DNA from: Aquipseudomonas guryensis
Lineage (GTDB): Bacteria; Pseudomonadota; Gammaproteobacteria; Pseudomonadales; Pseudomonadaceae
Assembly: GCF_014164785.1 (NCBI RefSeq)
Contig: NZ_JACJFN010000002.1
Coordinates: 372,001 to 436,000 of the forward strand
Direction: 5' to 3'
Length of the DNA stretch: 64,000 nt
The stretch's first letter is position 1. The number at the start of each line of letters is the position of its first letter. A model generated the notes under the pieces. The model was not told the DNA's origin. It searched no databases and saw only the letters and a program-made list of their open reading frames with translations. Position numbers and translations under genes: made by a program. Shown piece by piece: positions 9,361 through 16,560 of the stretch.

Positions 9361-9443
9361 TTGTTTTTTTTGGTGCAAATTCCCATAGTAAATATTTCGA
9401 TAATAGTGAGTGGGTCTACAGGTAATAGCGCCATTCTGTGAAA

Positions 9444-11204
9444 CTATAGGTTGTTTGCTTTTTTAATGGCCGAAACTAAGGCTTCAATTTTGTCAGCCAA
9501 ATCGTAAATGTCTAACTCTGCATCATAGTTACACACGGATTTCGCAACTTTTACTTTGTCAATATTTTTAAATATATCACCGTTAGATTCCCGGAAGGGA
9601 AGGACGTGATCAAATTTACCCGTATTGTGACGTTCCAAGAGTCTTTCTTTATATACATCTTTAAGAGCTGCTGTCATGGTCTCTTTAGGAATGTAATTTT
9701 CGATCTCACGCCCATCGCAAATCCAAACTATCCCGCCATCAAGTTCTACTTCTTCCTTAATTCTTAACTTAGTAGAATTCACGGCATCTGAATCAGATCT
9801 TTTGTCGCTGTCTATAATGATTGCCATGTTTCTGTTTAGCTGACGTAAACTTATAAGCGCGTCAGCGCCTTCCTCACTGAAGTCAGTGTCTTTAGCGCTT
9901 AGGTGGCTCAGTAATCTACCGCCGTAAAACATAATAGAATATTCGATTCCTTCCCTTAGACTAGAATCCAAAGACTCAATCCAATGGCTAATGTATATGC
10001 GATCTGATGGGCCCTCCACCCAAATTATGAAGTTGGCCTGAAGTAGATCGGATGCCTTGTAACCAAGATCATTGCATATGTTGAATCGCTCATTGCCAGT
10101 AATGGCAGGTGTTATCTCTGTGCATCCTTCAACGTTACGCACGTGGAAAACAGATGCGCCAGAAGTATCTATTAAGCTGGCGGAGTGGGTTGCAATAAAG
10201 TATTGATTGCTAGTGTATTTGTTTAGATATCGTATTAGTCTGCGCTGAAGAATAGGATGTAAATGTATTTCTGGTTCTTCAATGCATACAACTTGGTTGT
10301 CTAAAATAGTGCAGAAAGAGGCTAGCATAATTACTTCATGAATGCCTGTGCCTAGCGATTCAAGTGGTAGGATTTTCCCATCGATTTCAACTAATACATG
10401 CTCTCGCGTATGTGGTATTTCTATTCTGGCAGTGCTGTTGTCAACAACTGCTTTGAGAAAATTGTTTATTAGTTTAAATTTTTCGAGATTGGCTCTTTCG
10501 GTGAGTGCTGGCTGTTGAAGCTCGGCAAGTTTGTTAATAAGTCCTGCTCCGCTCAAGCTCTCAAACGGCCTATCCAGATTTGATATTTCACGAATAGCTG
10601 GAACTAAAGATACCTTCGGATTTTGAAGCTCCATATTGGAGGTCAGAACTTCCAGAATTTGTGGTATCCAATGCGCTCTAATGTCCCCGCCTGTTCGATT
10701 GCAAAGTGCTCTCCATATCCTTTGCCATGCGTGGACAGGAATAATGTCAACTAAGCTTTCAATGTCGTCATGCAACAGGGTCGGCGGTGAGTTGCCATCG
10801 CCACCTTTAATCCAAACGAAGTTGTTTTTTGTTAAGCTGCGAATTAATATTTCAAGGTACTCATCATTTAGTTCGCTATAGTTAGAGTTGGCCGTGGTGG
10901 TTTTTTTGATTTTCCTCCAGAAATCCTTATACGGCACTCCTGTTGCAGCAGTAATTTGAGATGTTGAAGCTCCATGATGGATCTCTAGTGGTGAAAAGTT
11001 AGGTGGGCTCGTTCGAGGGGTTTTGATTTTGTTTAGAACTGCACCGTGATGGTTTGTAATAAAATTCAAAACATTGGACTTTCCCGCATTGTTTTCTCCT
11101 ATGAAGAAGTTAAATCGGGAAAATGGCGCAATGTATTGAATCTTATGACCGATGCCGCGATAGTTGGAGATCGCAACGCCTTGAATATAAATGTTGTCTT
11201 CCAT
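9444..11204 (-). CDS. OLD-family ATP-dependent nuclease (AAA ATPase + TOPRIM)
   Basis: A 586-residue protein. It has Walker A GENNAGKS (36-43), an ABC-like signature ESLGTG (282-287), Walker B CIEEPEIHLHP (307-317) and an H-loop ATHS (338-341). The C-terminal TOPRIM domain has E397 in VEGPSD and the DSD triad at D465/D467. This is the architecture of overcoming-lysogenization-defect nucleases, many of which act against phage. No UvrD-like helicase partner (as in Gabija) and no reverse transcriptase is adjacent, so it resembles a stand-alone class 1 OLD protein. It is transcribed against the rest of the element. Confidence 0.85.
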   Translation of the reverse strand: MEDNIYIQGVAISNYRGIGHKIQYIAPFSRFNFFIGENNAGKSNVLNFITNHHGAVLNKIKTPRTSPPNFSPLEIHHGASTSQITAATGVPYKDFWRKIKKTTTANSNYSELNDEYLEILIRSLTKNNFVWIKGGDGNSPPTLLHDDIESLVDIIPVHAWQRIWRALCNRTGGDIRAHWIPQILEVLTSNMELQNPKVSLVPAIREISNLDRPFESLSGAGLINKLAELQQPALTERANLEKFKLINNFLKAVVDNSTARIEIPHTREHVLVEIDGKILPLESLGTGIHEVIMLASFCTILDNQVVCIEEPEIHLHPILQRRLIRYLNKYTSNQYFIATHSASLIDTSGASVFHVRNVEGCTEITPAITGNERFNICNDLGYKASDLLQANFIIWVEGPSDRIYISHWIESLDSSLREGIEYSIMFYGGRLLSHLSAKDTDFSEEGADALISLRQLNRNMAIIIDSDKRSDSDAVNSTKLRIKEEVELDGGIVWICDGREIENYIPKETMTAALKDVYKERLLERHNTGKFDHVLPFRESNGDIFKNIDKVKVAKSVCNYDAELDIYDLADKIEALVSAIKKANNL

Positions 11205-11336
11205 GGTTCTCTCGGTTGACTAGACTGCGATGGCTTCGCTAATAGAAACTAATCATATTAAAATATGAATAGGTTTCAAGCTTGCTCTTTTTTTCCTGCT
11301 ATTCTTGGCCATCGAACACGCATGGAGGCGCACCTG

Positions 11337-11540
11337 ATGGCATTGGTACTGACCCGTAAGGATGGAGAATCCCTAGCCTTCTCCTTCCCTTCTGATATCA
11401 CCGAAGCTGAGCTTAAAACCCTATTGCAAGACGGCATCACCATCACAATCAGACGCGATGCTCGTGACCACATAAGGCTTATGATCGAGGCGCCAGACTT
11501 CTGCTCGGTCTCCCGTGGTGAGCTTCTGAGTAACAGTTAG
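11337..11540 (+). CDS. CsrA/RsmN-like RNA-binding regulator
   Basis: A 67-residue CsrA-family protein. The start MALVLTRKDGE matches the CsrA N-terminus (LTRR.GE), and the end IRLMIEAP...VSRGEL keeps the conserved arginine near CsrA R44 used in GGA binding. About 13-20 extra residues (SDITEAELKTLLQDG) form a predicted helix between strands 2 and 3. This is the arrangement described for Pseudomonas RsmN/RsmF, not classical RsmA. The ATG at this site is preferred over one 15 bases upstream because GGAGG lies 8 bases before it. It could bias host post-transcriptional control or regulate the element; this is inferred. Confidence 0.7.
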   Translation: MALVLTRKDGESLAFSFPSDITEAELKTLLQDGITITIRRDARDHIRLMIEAPDFCSVSRGELLSNS

Positions 11541-11606
11541 GAAACCTGATAGGGGCTGTATCCCCTGGGCTCTAAGGCTGCACGGGCGCTCTAGCAAGAA
11601 ATAACA

Positions 11607-11645
11607 ATAAATGCAAGCTTTAGTTTAAATAAAGCTTGCATTTAT
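11607..11645. promoter_or_regulatory. 16-bp perfect palindrome overlapping a promoter
   Basis: ATAAATGCAAGCTTTA at 11607-11622 and its exact complement at 11630-11645, with a 7-base spacer. The right arm contains the -35 hexamer TTGCAT of the promoter that follows. It may be a repressor operator, or an upstream transcript terminator; the lack of a T-run after it favours an operator. Confidence 0.6.
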
Positions 11646-11664
11646 CGCACTTAAGTGTTATAAT
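11636..11664 (+). promoter_or_regulatory. sigma-70 type promoter of the zinc-ribbon/HNH-like genes
   Basis: TTGCAT (11636-11641), a 17-bp spacer, then TATAAT (11659-11664). It would give a leader of about 145 bases before the first small open reading frame. Confidence 0.65.
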
Positions 11665-11818
11665 ATAGGTATAAGGTAGAGGTTTTAATTTATCTCTATC
11701 TGTACTCCGTCGCACCCACTCCCTAAATAATTTAATAACTCCGGAAACCCATTCCGCGAGCCGCATATTTGCGCGCTTGCTTTTTGCGTTTCTTTCACAA
11801 AAGGAAACTAACATTTGA

Positions 11819-11929
11819 ATGAGCACTGAAATTAAATGCTGTTTTTGCTGTGGTAAATACTTCACCGCCGTAGGCGATAAAGTCAAATGTTGCAGTATTC
11901 GCTGCGCGCTAACACTCAATAGAACCTAA
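11819..11929 (+). CDS. small zinc-ribbon-like protein
   Basis: A 36-residue open reading frame with seven cysteines (7, 8, 10, 11, 24, 25, 29). The pairs CCFCC and KCCSIRC are spaced like a zinc ribbon and resemble the N-terminus of the 351-residue protein encoded just downstream (CKAC...CNTSC). AAAGGA lies about 12 bases upstream. It sits between a strong promoter and the next gene, which starts 12 bp after its stop. Function unknown; a nucleic-acid-binding or regulatory role is a guess. Confidence 0.5.
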   Translation: MSTEIKCCFCCGKYFTAVGDKVKCCSIRCALTLNRT

Positions 11930-11941
11930 AAGGTAAACCCT

Positions 11942-12127
11942 GTGCGAATCGGACTAAATGAGCAGACTGAAAGAGAGTTGATTTCTGTGATGAATGAGCT
12001 TAACTGCGGAACTCCATCTCTTACTGTCATTGAATTAATCAAGCACTATAAAACAACTAAACAATTCCCGAGCGAGGAAAATAATGAAAATAGAAAGGAA
12101 ATGCAAGGCTTGCCGCAAGCCAATTAG
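11942..12127 (+). CDS. hypothetical small protein
   Basis: A 61-residue protein starting at GTG with AAAAGG 8 bases upstream. Predicted largely helical (NEQTERELISVMNEL); no family recognised. Its last 44 bases overlap the start of the HNH-like gene in another frame, implying coupled translation. It belongs to the unit started by the promoter near 11650. Confidence 0.45.
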   Translation: MRIGLNEQTERELISVMNELNCGTPSLTVIELIKHYKTTKQFPSEENNENRKEMQGLPQAN

Positions 12128-13139
12128 AACGTCCAATAGTAAGAAAATCACTTGCAATACATCTTGCCGCAAAGCGTTACAGCGAAGAAAATTATCAAAA
12201 ATTCAAAAAGAAAACTTTAGCGCAACATCCTTTGGAAAGTGGTTAATAAACCAATGCAGGCGCTCAAGGACTGTTCAGATAATACAGGGTGTAGACATTC
12301 AGTCTCTGTATAACCTCTGGAGCAGATGTAGTAAATACAACGGGTTTAACAGCGGGCTAAGTGACCGATATTGTCTGTCACACATTGCTCCAGTTACAAA
12401 CCGCCAAGGCATCCTAGCCTTACTACATCCACAGAACCTTATCGTTGCCCCAACAAGCTACAACTCAGCTCGGGGGAATAGTTGGGATGGCGTTTCTGGT
12501 AAATACCTAACTGCCGATCAAATAGACGACTCCTTTACGATCTATGGAAATGAGACAACATCCAGAATCGAGCAGTTGATTGCCAAGGTGCTGGGTAGAG
12601 GTTTTGATGACTTTCTAGAGTCAACAAAGCTAGCGGCTAGTGCAAACAAAAAACTTGCAGACAAGCTTAAAAATCTAGAGTGCCCTGTACCTGTCAATCA
12701 CCATACTGACTATGAAACGCTTTCAAATCTGGTAGAGCGGTACGTATCTCATGATTGTGATGCAAGATCATTTTGCACTCCATCCACGCCTGTGCATTTA
12801 GTATATTGGGAGGAGGCAGTGCGTCTTGGGGCATATGTAGATGAAAGCAACGTTTTCTGTGCGGAGCCGAATTGGGATTATCTACACAACTCCTATGTTT
12901 CTGGTTGTTTTGCCTACAAACTAGAATCAAAGGAAGATATTGACCACAAAACCTTGTTGATTTGGCAAGAAGGCGAACTGCATTGCATCTCTCTAGAAAC
13001 CCATCATGGGACAGAAAGCCTTATAGAGCGCATTGCGTATGTCCCAATCTTGGACATAGACCAAGCGGAGGGGGTTAACAGTAAGGGCTACAGATGGCCT
13101 AAAAACGATCCGTGGGACGAAATCACACTAGATTTCTGA
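12084..13139 (+). CDS. zinc-ribbon / HNH-nuclease-like protein
   Basis: A 351-residue protein, not a confident match to a named family. Residues 7-28 form a C-x2-C...C-x3-C zinc ribbon (C7, C10, C24, C28), followed by a basic stretch. Residues 99-132 (SHIAPV, then PQNLIVAPTSYNSARGN) resemble the HNH endonuclease core: H100, N118 and N127 sit where the H-N-N/H residues normally lie. The C-terminal 180 residues are unassigned. It overlaps the preceding small gene by 44 bp. A DNA-nicking or cleavage role in the element is possible but unproven; AT-rich codon use marks it as foreign. Confidence 0.55.
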   Translation: MKIERKCKACRKPIRTSNSKKITCNTSCRKALQRRKLSKIQKENFSATSFGKWLINQCRRSRTVQIIQGVDIQSLYNLWSRCSKYNGFNSGLSDRYCLSHIAPVTNRQGILALLHPQNLIVAPTSYNSARGNSWDGVSGKYLTADQIDDSFTIYGNETTSRIEQLIAKVLGRGFDDFLESTKLAASANKKLADKLKNLECPVPVNHHTDYETLSNLVERYVSHDCDARSFCTPSTPVHLVYWEEAVRLGAYVDESNVFCAEPNWDYLHNSYVSGCFAYKLESKEDIDHKTLLIWQEGELHCISLETHHGTESLIERIAYVPILDIDQAEGVNSKGYRWPKNDPWDEITLDF

Positions 13140-13657
13140 TATTCCTCTCACTGCTTTTGATTTTGTCTCACCTTTTTGCTCTACACGCCTAGTGCCACAA
13201 GGGTTTCAGCGTTTTTAACTGTGACATATTTAGATGGTGTTTCGGCGTAAATGCTGTTCTGAGACCTTTCCAAAAGCAAAACAAATCCATCAGGCGATAG
13301 CTAGAAAGCGTGTGTAAATTGCCTAAATGGTCTATAGCCTCTATGGCTAAACTGATAGAAATCTCTGCAAAGCAAACGCCTGATAATCGCTGAATTCGCA
13401 AAGAATGCAGCAATCTCGCACCCTGTAGCTATATCTGACATTTAAAATAAAGAATATAACAGGCCATCCTCATGCCTGTTAATTTCATGCTTTCTGCTGT
13501 TTAAAAATAAGCTCTATATAAAGCAGCAAAACAAATAAACATAAATTCAAAACACCAAATTTAAAAACCTAGGTTCTCCACATAAAACGCTGGCGGACAC
13601 CTCTTGAGCTGGGTGTCTGCTGGCGTGTGGTTTTTCAAACATAAAAGGAAAATACAA
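13140..13657. other. intergenic region of the element
   Basis: About 520 bp without a convincing gene. It holds an 8-bp inverted repeat TAACAGGC/GCCTGTTA (13457-13464, 13474-13481), which could terminate the unit upstream. A second, GGACACC/GGTGTC hairpin lies at about 13596-13617, shortly before the next gene. A 74-codon minus-strand frame lacks supporting signals. Confidence 0.5.
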
Positions 13658-14107
13658 ATGACTAATCAAGAAATTGAACAATTGAAATCCCTAGCAACCT
13701 TTAATCAAGAAAAGCTAGATCAAGTAATTGAGCAGGCTAAGGCTGGATACGAAACATCACAGAATTTTGTGTTTCAAAATCCGGGAGAGATGCTGAGAGA
13801 GATTCAGAAGCTATACACATTGGGCTATGAGCCCACATCGCGTTACACACACCAGTTTGTACTACCAGCGTTTTACTCAGTTTGGCTGACGAAACCATTA
13901 TCAACACAGCAGTCAGAGCTAGTGGATGTAATGACGCAAGCAGAAGCCGCCTACAGGCGAGACCTTGAGGTCTATAAGGCTCAGTGGCTGGAGGCAGCAG
14001 CGCAGGCCTTGCTAGACGCAGAAGAAGCCAAGCAATCACAGGCTGCACAACTAAAGAAAGACAAGCGCTTAGCTGAAATCACAAACCAAATAAAAGGAAC
14101 AATTTAA
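13658..14107 (+). CDS. hypothetical charged helical protein
   Basis: A 149-residue protein; ATG chosen for the AAAAGGA ribosome site 8 bases upstream. It is rich in Gln, Glu and Ala with long helical stretches at the ends (NQEIEQLKSLATFNQEKLDQ and, near the C-terminus, ALLDAEEAKQSQAAQLKKD). The middle, HQFVLPAFYSVWLTKPL, is more hydrophobic. No family recognised. It is the first of three tightly packed genes (1-bp gap to the next), so it probably acts with the HTH protein and the coiled-coil protein. Confidence 0.6.
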   Translation: MTNQEIEQLKSLATFNQEKLDQVIEQAKAGYETSQNFVFQNPGEMLREIQKLYTLGYEPTSRYTHQFVLPAFYSVWLTKPLSTQQSELVDVMTQAEAAYRRDLEVYKAQWLEAAAQALLDAEEAKQSQAAQLKKDKRLAEITNQIKGTI

Positions 14108-14108
14108 T

Positions 14109-14402
14109 ATGACCCCAACCATTATCTTTCGGGATGAGCGCCTAGTTGATCTAGTGTTTACACTCAATCTCAATTCAATCGAACAAGCCATAAAAGCCAC
14201 CAAAAACCGTCTTGAAGGCCGCAACCAAAGAGGTAGACCCCGCCGTCTATCGGCACAGCAGGTGGCTGAAATCCTCGTTTTGTTGAGGGAAGGGAAAATA
14301 TTGAAAAAGGATATAGCTGCGCGATACAGCGTCACGCCGCCGACAATCACTAAAATTTCGAAAGGTGTTTATCTAACGAATGCCGATCAAATTGAAATTT
14401 GA
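14109..14402 (+). CDS. helix-turn-helix DNA-binding protein
   Basis: A 97-residue protein. After a central basic RGRPRRL patch resembling an AT-hook, residues about 45-85 form a helix-turn-helix of the resolvase/Hin C-terminal type (AQQVAEILVLLREGK, then IAARYSVTPPTITKIS). It has no catalytic recombinase domain. Likely a small regulator of the element. It begins one base after the preceding stop, and 12 bp separate it from the next gene. Confidence 0.65.
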   Translation: MTPTIIFRDERLVDLVFTLNLNSIEQAIKATKNRLEGRNQRGRPRRLSAQQVAEILVLLREGKILKKDIAARYSVTPPTITKISKGVYLTNADQIEI

Positions 14403-14414
14403 GGAAAGGATTAA

Positions 14415-14762
14415 ATGCTAACTGATCTTTTTAAAGCCCGGATGCAATTCCCACTACAGGAAATGACAATCACAGAGGCTATTGATGCTGAGAAAACAAA
14501 GGCTTCTGTGATTCAACGGAAATTGGAACAGAAGCAGCAACAGATGATAGCTCTGGAAAACGAGCTATTGATTCTCAAACAGAAATTAGCGGTTGCTCAG
14601 GCCCAGGCCCAGGCTAAGAAGGTGACTGCCAATTCAGTCAAAGCAGCACCAGTCAAATCGGCACCAGTACTCAAAGCACCAGTAGTGCCAGCACAGCCAA
14701 AGCCTGCAAAGCCCGCTGAGTCTTTCACAATGACGCTTCTACGAAAAATGTTCGGCAAGTGA
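14415..14762 (+). CDS. coiled-coil protein with Ala/Pro/Lys-rich tail
   Basis: A 115-residue protein with a GAGGAAAGG ribosome site. Residues about 25-70 are a heptad-patterned coiled coil (VIQRKLEQKQQQMIALENEL). A low-complexity linker of repeated KAAPVKSAPV-like units follows, and the end is a short amphipathic basic segment, MTLLRKMFGK. This looks like a scaffold or tether joining an oligomerisation domain to a C-terminal docking peptide. No family recognised. Confidence 0.6.
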   Translation: MLTDLFKARMQFPLQEMTITEAIDAEKTKASVIQRKLEQKQQQMIALENELLILKQKLAVAQAQAQAKKVTANSVKAAPVKSAPVLKAPVVPAQPKPAKPAESFTMTLLRKMFGK

Positions 14763-14856
14763 CAGGGGCTGGGCGCATGGTCAAGCATCGCTTGGGATGT
14801 GATACTCAGGAAGTATCTGATAGCTGTCCGTTCCCCCCTTTTTTGGATGCAAAAAT

Positions 14857-15270
14857 ATGGCACTAAGCTTTGGAAGCCGCACCGGATGGCTACGCGTTTG
14901 GGTTGTTGTGGTCGTACTGTTGGGAGTAGCTTGTGCTATTGATTTCAACCGTTCAGTGCCGACTAGGGAGGGGCTTCAGAAGGAGATGTCTGCAGCATTA
15001 TTAGGGGTACTACCTACTAATGCTGCTAGGCACAACGAGCTAATTTTGGGTTACAACGGAGTCGCTTGGAGTGAGCTAGATGTTGTCACGCGCAGGATAG
15101 TTGTAGAGCAGGTCTATCAACCTCGTTTCAATCGGCTAGAGGCTGATCGGGATATCTACATTTTTAGTGGGGTTATTCTCTGGATTGTATCTAGCTTGCT
15201 TGTTTATGTTCTTGGTTGGGTGGTTGCTTGGGTCATTCGTGGATTCAACGCTCCGCAGGCATCAGAGTGA
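14857..15270 (+). CDS. hypothetical inner-membrane protein
   Basis: A 137-residue protein with two membrane segments, at about 13-29 (VWVVVVVLLGVACAI) and 101-125 (IFSGVILWIVSSLLVYVLGWVVAW). They flank a soluble loop of roughly 70 residues that should face the periplasm. Codon use is closer to the host than that of the neighbouring genes, which suggests a separate origin. No family recognised; it is separated by about 95 bp from the coiled-coil gene. Confidence 0.55.
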   Translation: MALSFGSRTGWLRVWVVVVVLLGVACAIDFNRSVPTREGLQKEMSAALLGVLPTNAARHNELILGYNGVAWSELDVVTRRIVVEQVYQPRFNRLEADRDIYIFSGVILWIVSSLLVYVLGWVVAWVIRGFNAPQASE

Positions 15271-15319
15271 ATTCATTTGAGTAGAGCCATAAGACCACTC
15301 GTCAGTGAACACAAATACC

Positions 15320-15387
15320 GTATTCATTAGGGTTGATTTTGGTATGAATACAGCCCAGACTACCAGCATCTAGAGGTAAATGAATAC
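15320..15387. promoter_or_regulatory. res-like repeat array upstream of the small recombinase
   Basis: Three copies of ATGAATAC: one inverted (15320-15327) and two direct (15344-15351, 15380-15387). The first two form a 32-bp imperfect dyad. Such arrays upstream of a small serine recombinase usually serve as its recombination site and autoregulatory operator. Confidence 0.5.
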
Positions 15388-15400
15388 AGAGAGGCTTCAA

Positions 15401-15946
15401 ATGGCACAGGTTGGATACGTTCGCGTTAGCTCGGTTGACCAGAACACAGCACGCCAGTTAGATGGTGTGTCACTCGACAAGGTATTTGAAGATAAGGTGA
15501 GCGGTGCAACCACCGACCGCCCACAGCTTCAAGCAATGCTTGAGTACGTCCGAGAAGGCGACACTATCAACGTCCATAGCATCGACCGCCTTGCCCGCTC
15601 TTTGGCCGACCTCCTGTCACTTGTGGAGTCCCTGACTTCCAAGGGCATAGCTATTCATTTCCACAAAGAACAGCTCCATTTCACTGGTGAACACAGTGCT
15701 ATGCAGAAGCTGATGCTGTCGATGATGGGTAGCTTCGCAGAATTCGAGCGCTCGATGATCAAAGAGCGCCAGCGTGAAGGCATCGCCAAGGCTAAGGAAG
15801 CAGGCGTGTACAAAGGTAGGGTGAAAACTGTAAATGATGATCAGATTCGCGCATTCATTGCAGAAGGTAATTCCTACAGGAAGGCAGCAGAATCATTATC
15901 CGTATCACTCTCCACTGTTCAACGCGCAATGAAAGTAGTGGCATAA
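15401..15946 (+). CDS. small serine recombinase (resolvase/invertase)
   Basis: A 181-residue resolvase/invertase. The start GYVRVSS gives nucleophile S10. The hinge motifs DRLARSL and GSFAEFERSMIKERQREGI are present, and the C-terminal 40 residues form a Hin-type helix-turn-helix (SYRKAAESLSVSLSTVQRAM). The ATG is preferred over one 21 bases upstream because GAGAGG lies six bases before it. It is followed by an intrinsic terminator. It could resolve multimers of the excised element or invert DNA. Its GC content is higher than the DUF4238 region. Confidence 0.88.
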   Translation: MAQVGYVRVSSVDQNTARQLDGVSLDKVFEDKVSGATTDRPQLQAMLEYVREGDTINVHSIDRLARSLADLLSLVESLTSKGIAIHFHKEQLHFTGEHSAMQKLMLSMMGSFAEFERSMIKERQREGIAKAKEAGVYKGRVKTVNDDQIRAFIAEGNSYRKAAESLSVSLSTVQRAMKVVA

Positions 15947-15960
15947 ATTTTGTTTGCAAA

Positions 15961-15986
15961 AAGCCCCCAGTTAAGGGGGCTTTTTT
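15961..15986 (+). terminator. intrinsic terminator after the small recombinase
   Basis: AAGCCCCC / GGGGGCTT stem, six-base loop, then a T-run. Confidence 0.9.
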
Positions 15987-16489
15987 ATGTCTGTGATTTC
16001 TAAGTATGTAGATGCTCATTCACAAAAACTAGAGCCTGTAAAGAGTTTGGATATTTTAGAATTACTAGAGCTCGCCATTATGCTCTAGAGTTGCTGGCTA
16101 AGCATCCATCGCCATTGTCAATGAAGTTATTCCCCTAGAGTTTTCATGCAATCAATCGGTATGGATATTTCTGTAACTTAGAATCTTGAGTTTCACGCAT
16201 GGGATAAACGTTTTTTTGAAAAAATAGATACTCGCCTTTATCACCTTCTAAAATCGTTTTCTTGGCAAGGTGGTAGCTAAGTAGCTCCTCACTACAGGTC
16301 GGCGTTTTCAGGGGCTATTCCCCTAGTAAGTACTGTGCTTTGCGGATCGATTGAGGCCCAGTCTGGGCCCATCCTGTACTGCTGTTTGCTGTCTTGTGAA
16401 GACGCCTAGTCACCCTCACAGAAAGTTGCCAAGCTCTTAACCCCGCTTGTGAGGGTGCTACGTCTACATAGTGAACCCAGTGTCACAAG
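15987..16489. other. non-coding right end of the element
   Basis: About 500 bp with no credible gene. The only structure noticed is a 10-bp inverted repeat CACCCTCACA / TGTGAGGGTG at 16411-16420 and 16448-16457, about 45 bp before attR. It might be a binding site used in excision or remain of a terminator. Confidence 0.5.
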
Positions 16490-16527
16490 CTGATTTTGGA
16501 GTACCTTTGAAAGAAAAATGCCTGCAA
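16490..16527. other. attR of the integrated element
   Basis: The element arm TTGGAGTACCTTTGAAAG is followed by core GCCTGCAA (16520-16527). From here the host sequence resumes with the original last ten codons of the VWA gene (TPQNVQVRAD) and its TAA stop. Confidence 0.75.
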
Positions 16528-16560
16528 ACTCCGCAAAACGTTCAAGTCAGGGCCGACTAA
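16528..16560 (+). pseudogene. displaced 3' end of the VWA lipoprotein gene
   Basis: Read in the VWA frame, this stretch encodes TPQNVQVRAD and TAA. The stop is immediately followed by the TTG start of the sigma factor. The rest of the gene lies 9.76 kb upstream. Confidence 0.8.

Larger units (their letters stand above)
6762..16527. mobile_element. 9.76-kb integrated element (large serine recombinase type)
   Basis: The element is bounded by an 8-bp direct repeat GCCTGCAA at 6762-6769 and 16520-16527. Joining left host DNA to right host DNA at this repeat restores an open VWA reading frame ending in TAA directly before the sigma-factor start. The interior is AT-rich compared with the host and begins with a large serine recombinase gene. 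Cargo: DUF4238, OLD-type nuclease, CsrA-like regulator, small zinc-ribbon proteins, an HNH-like protein, an HTH/coiled-coil operon, a membrane protein and a resolvase. No structural phage, conjugation or replication genes are recognisable, so it is best described as an integrative island or satellite-like element. Confidence 0.9.

Noticed and set aside
9444..11204. Identification as GajA of a Gabija system
   Set aside because: The ATPase-TOPRIM layout fits, but no UvrD-like GajB gene is next to it; the neighbour is DUF4238.
11607..11645. Simple terminator for the CsrA-like gene
   Set aside because: Stem is perfect but there is no T-run after it on either strand, and it overlaps a consensus promoter.
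13189..13413. 74-codon minus-strand frame in the element
   Set aside because: No ribosome site or family match and low-complexity AT-rich background; probably chance.
15987..16560. tRNA gene as integration target
   Set aside because: No cloverleaf or conserved tRNA bases near either junction; the junction restores a protein frame instead.
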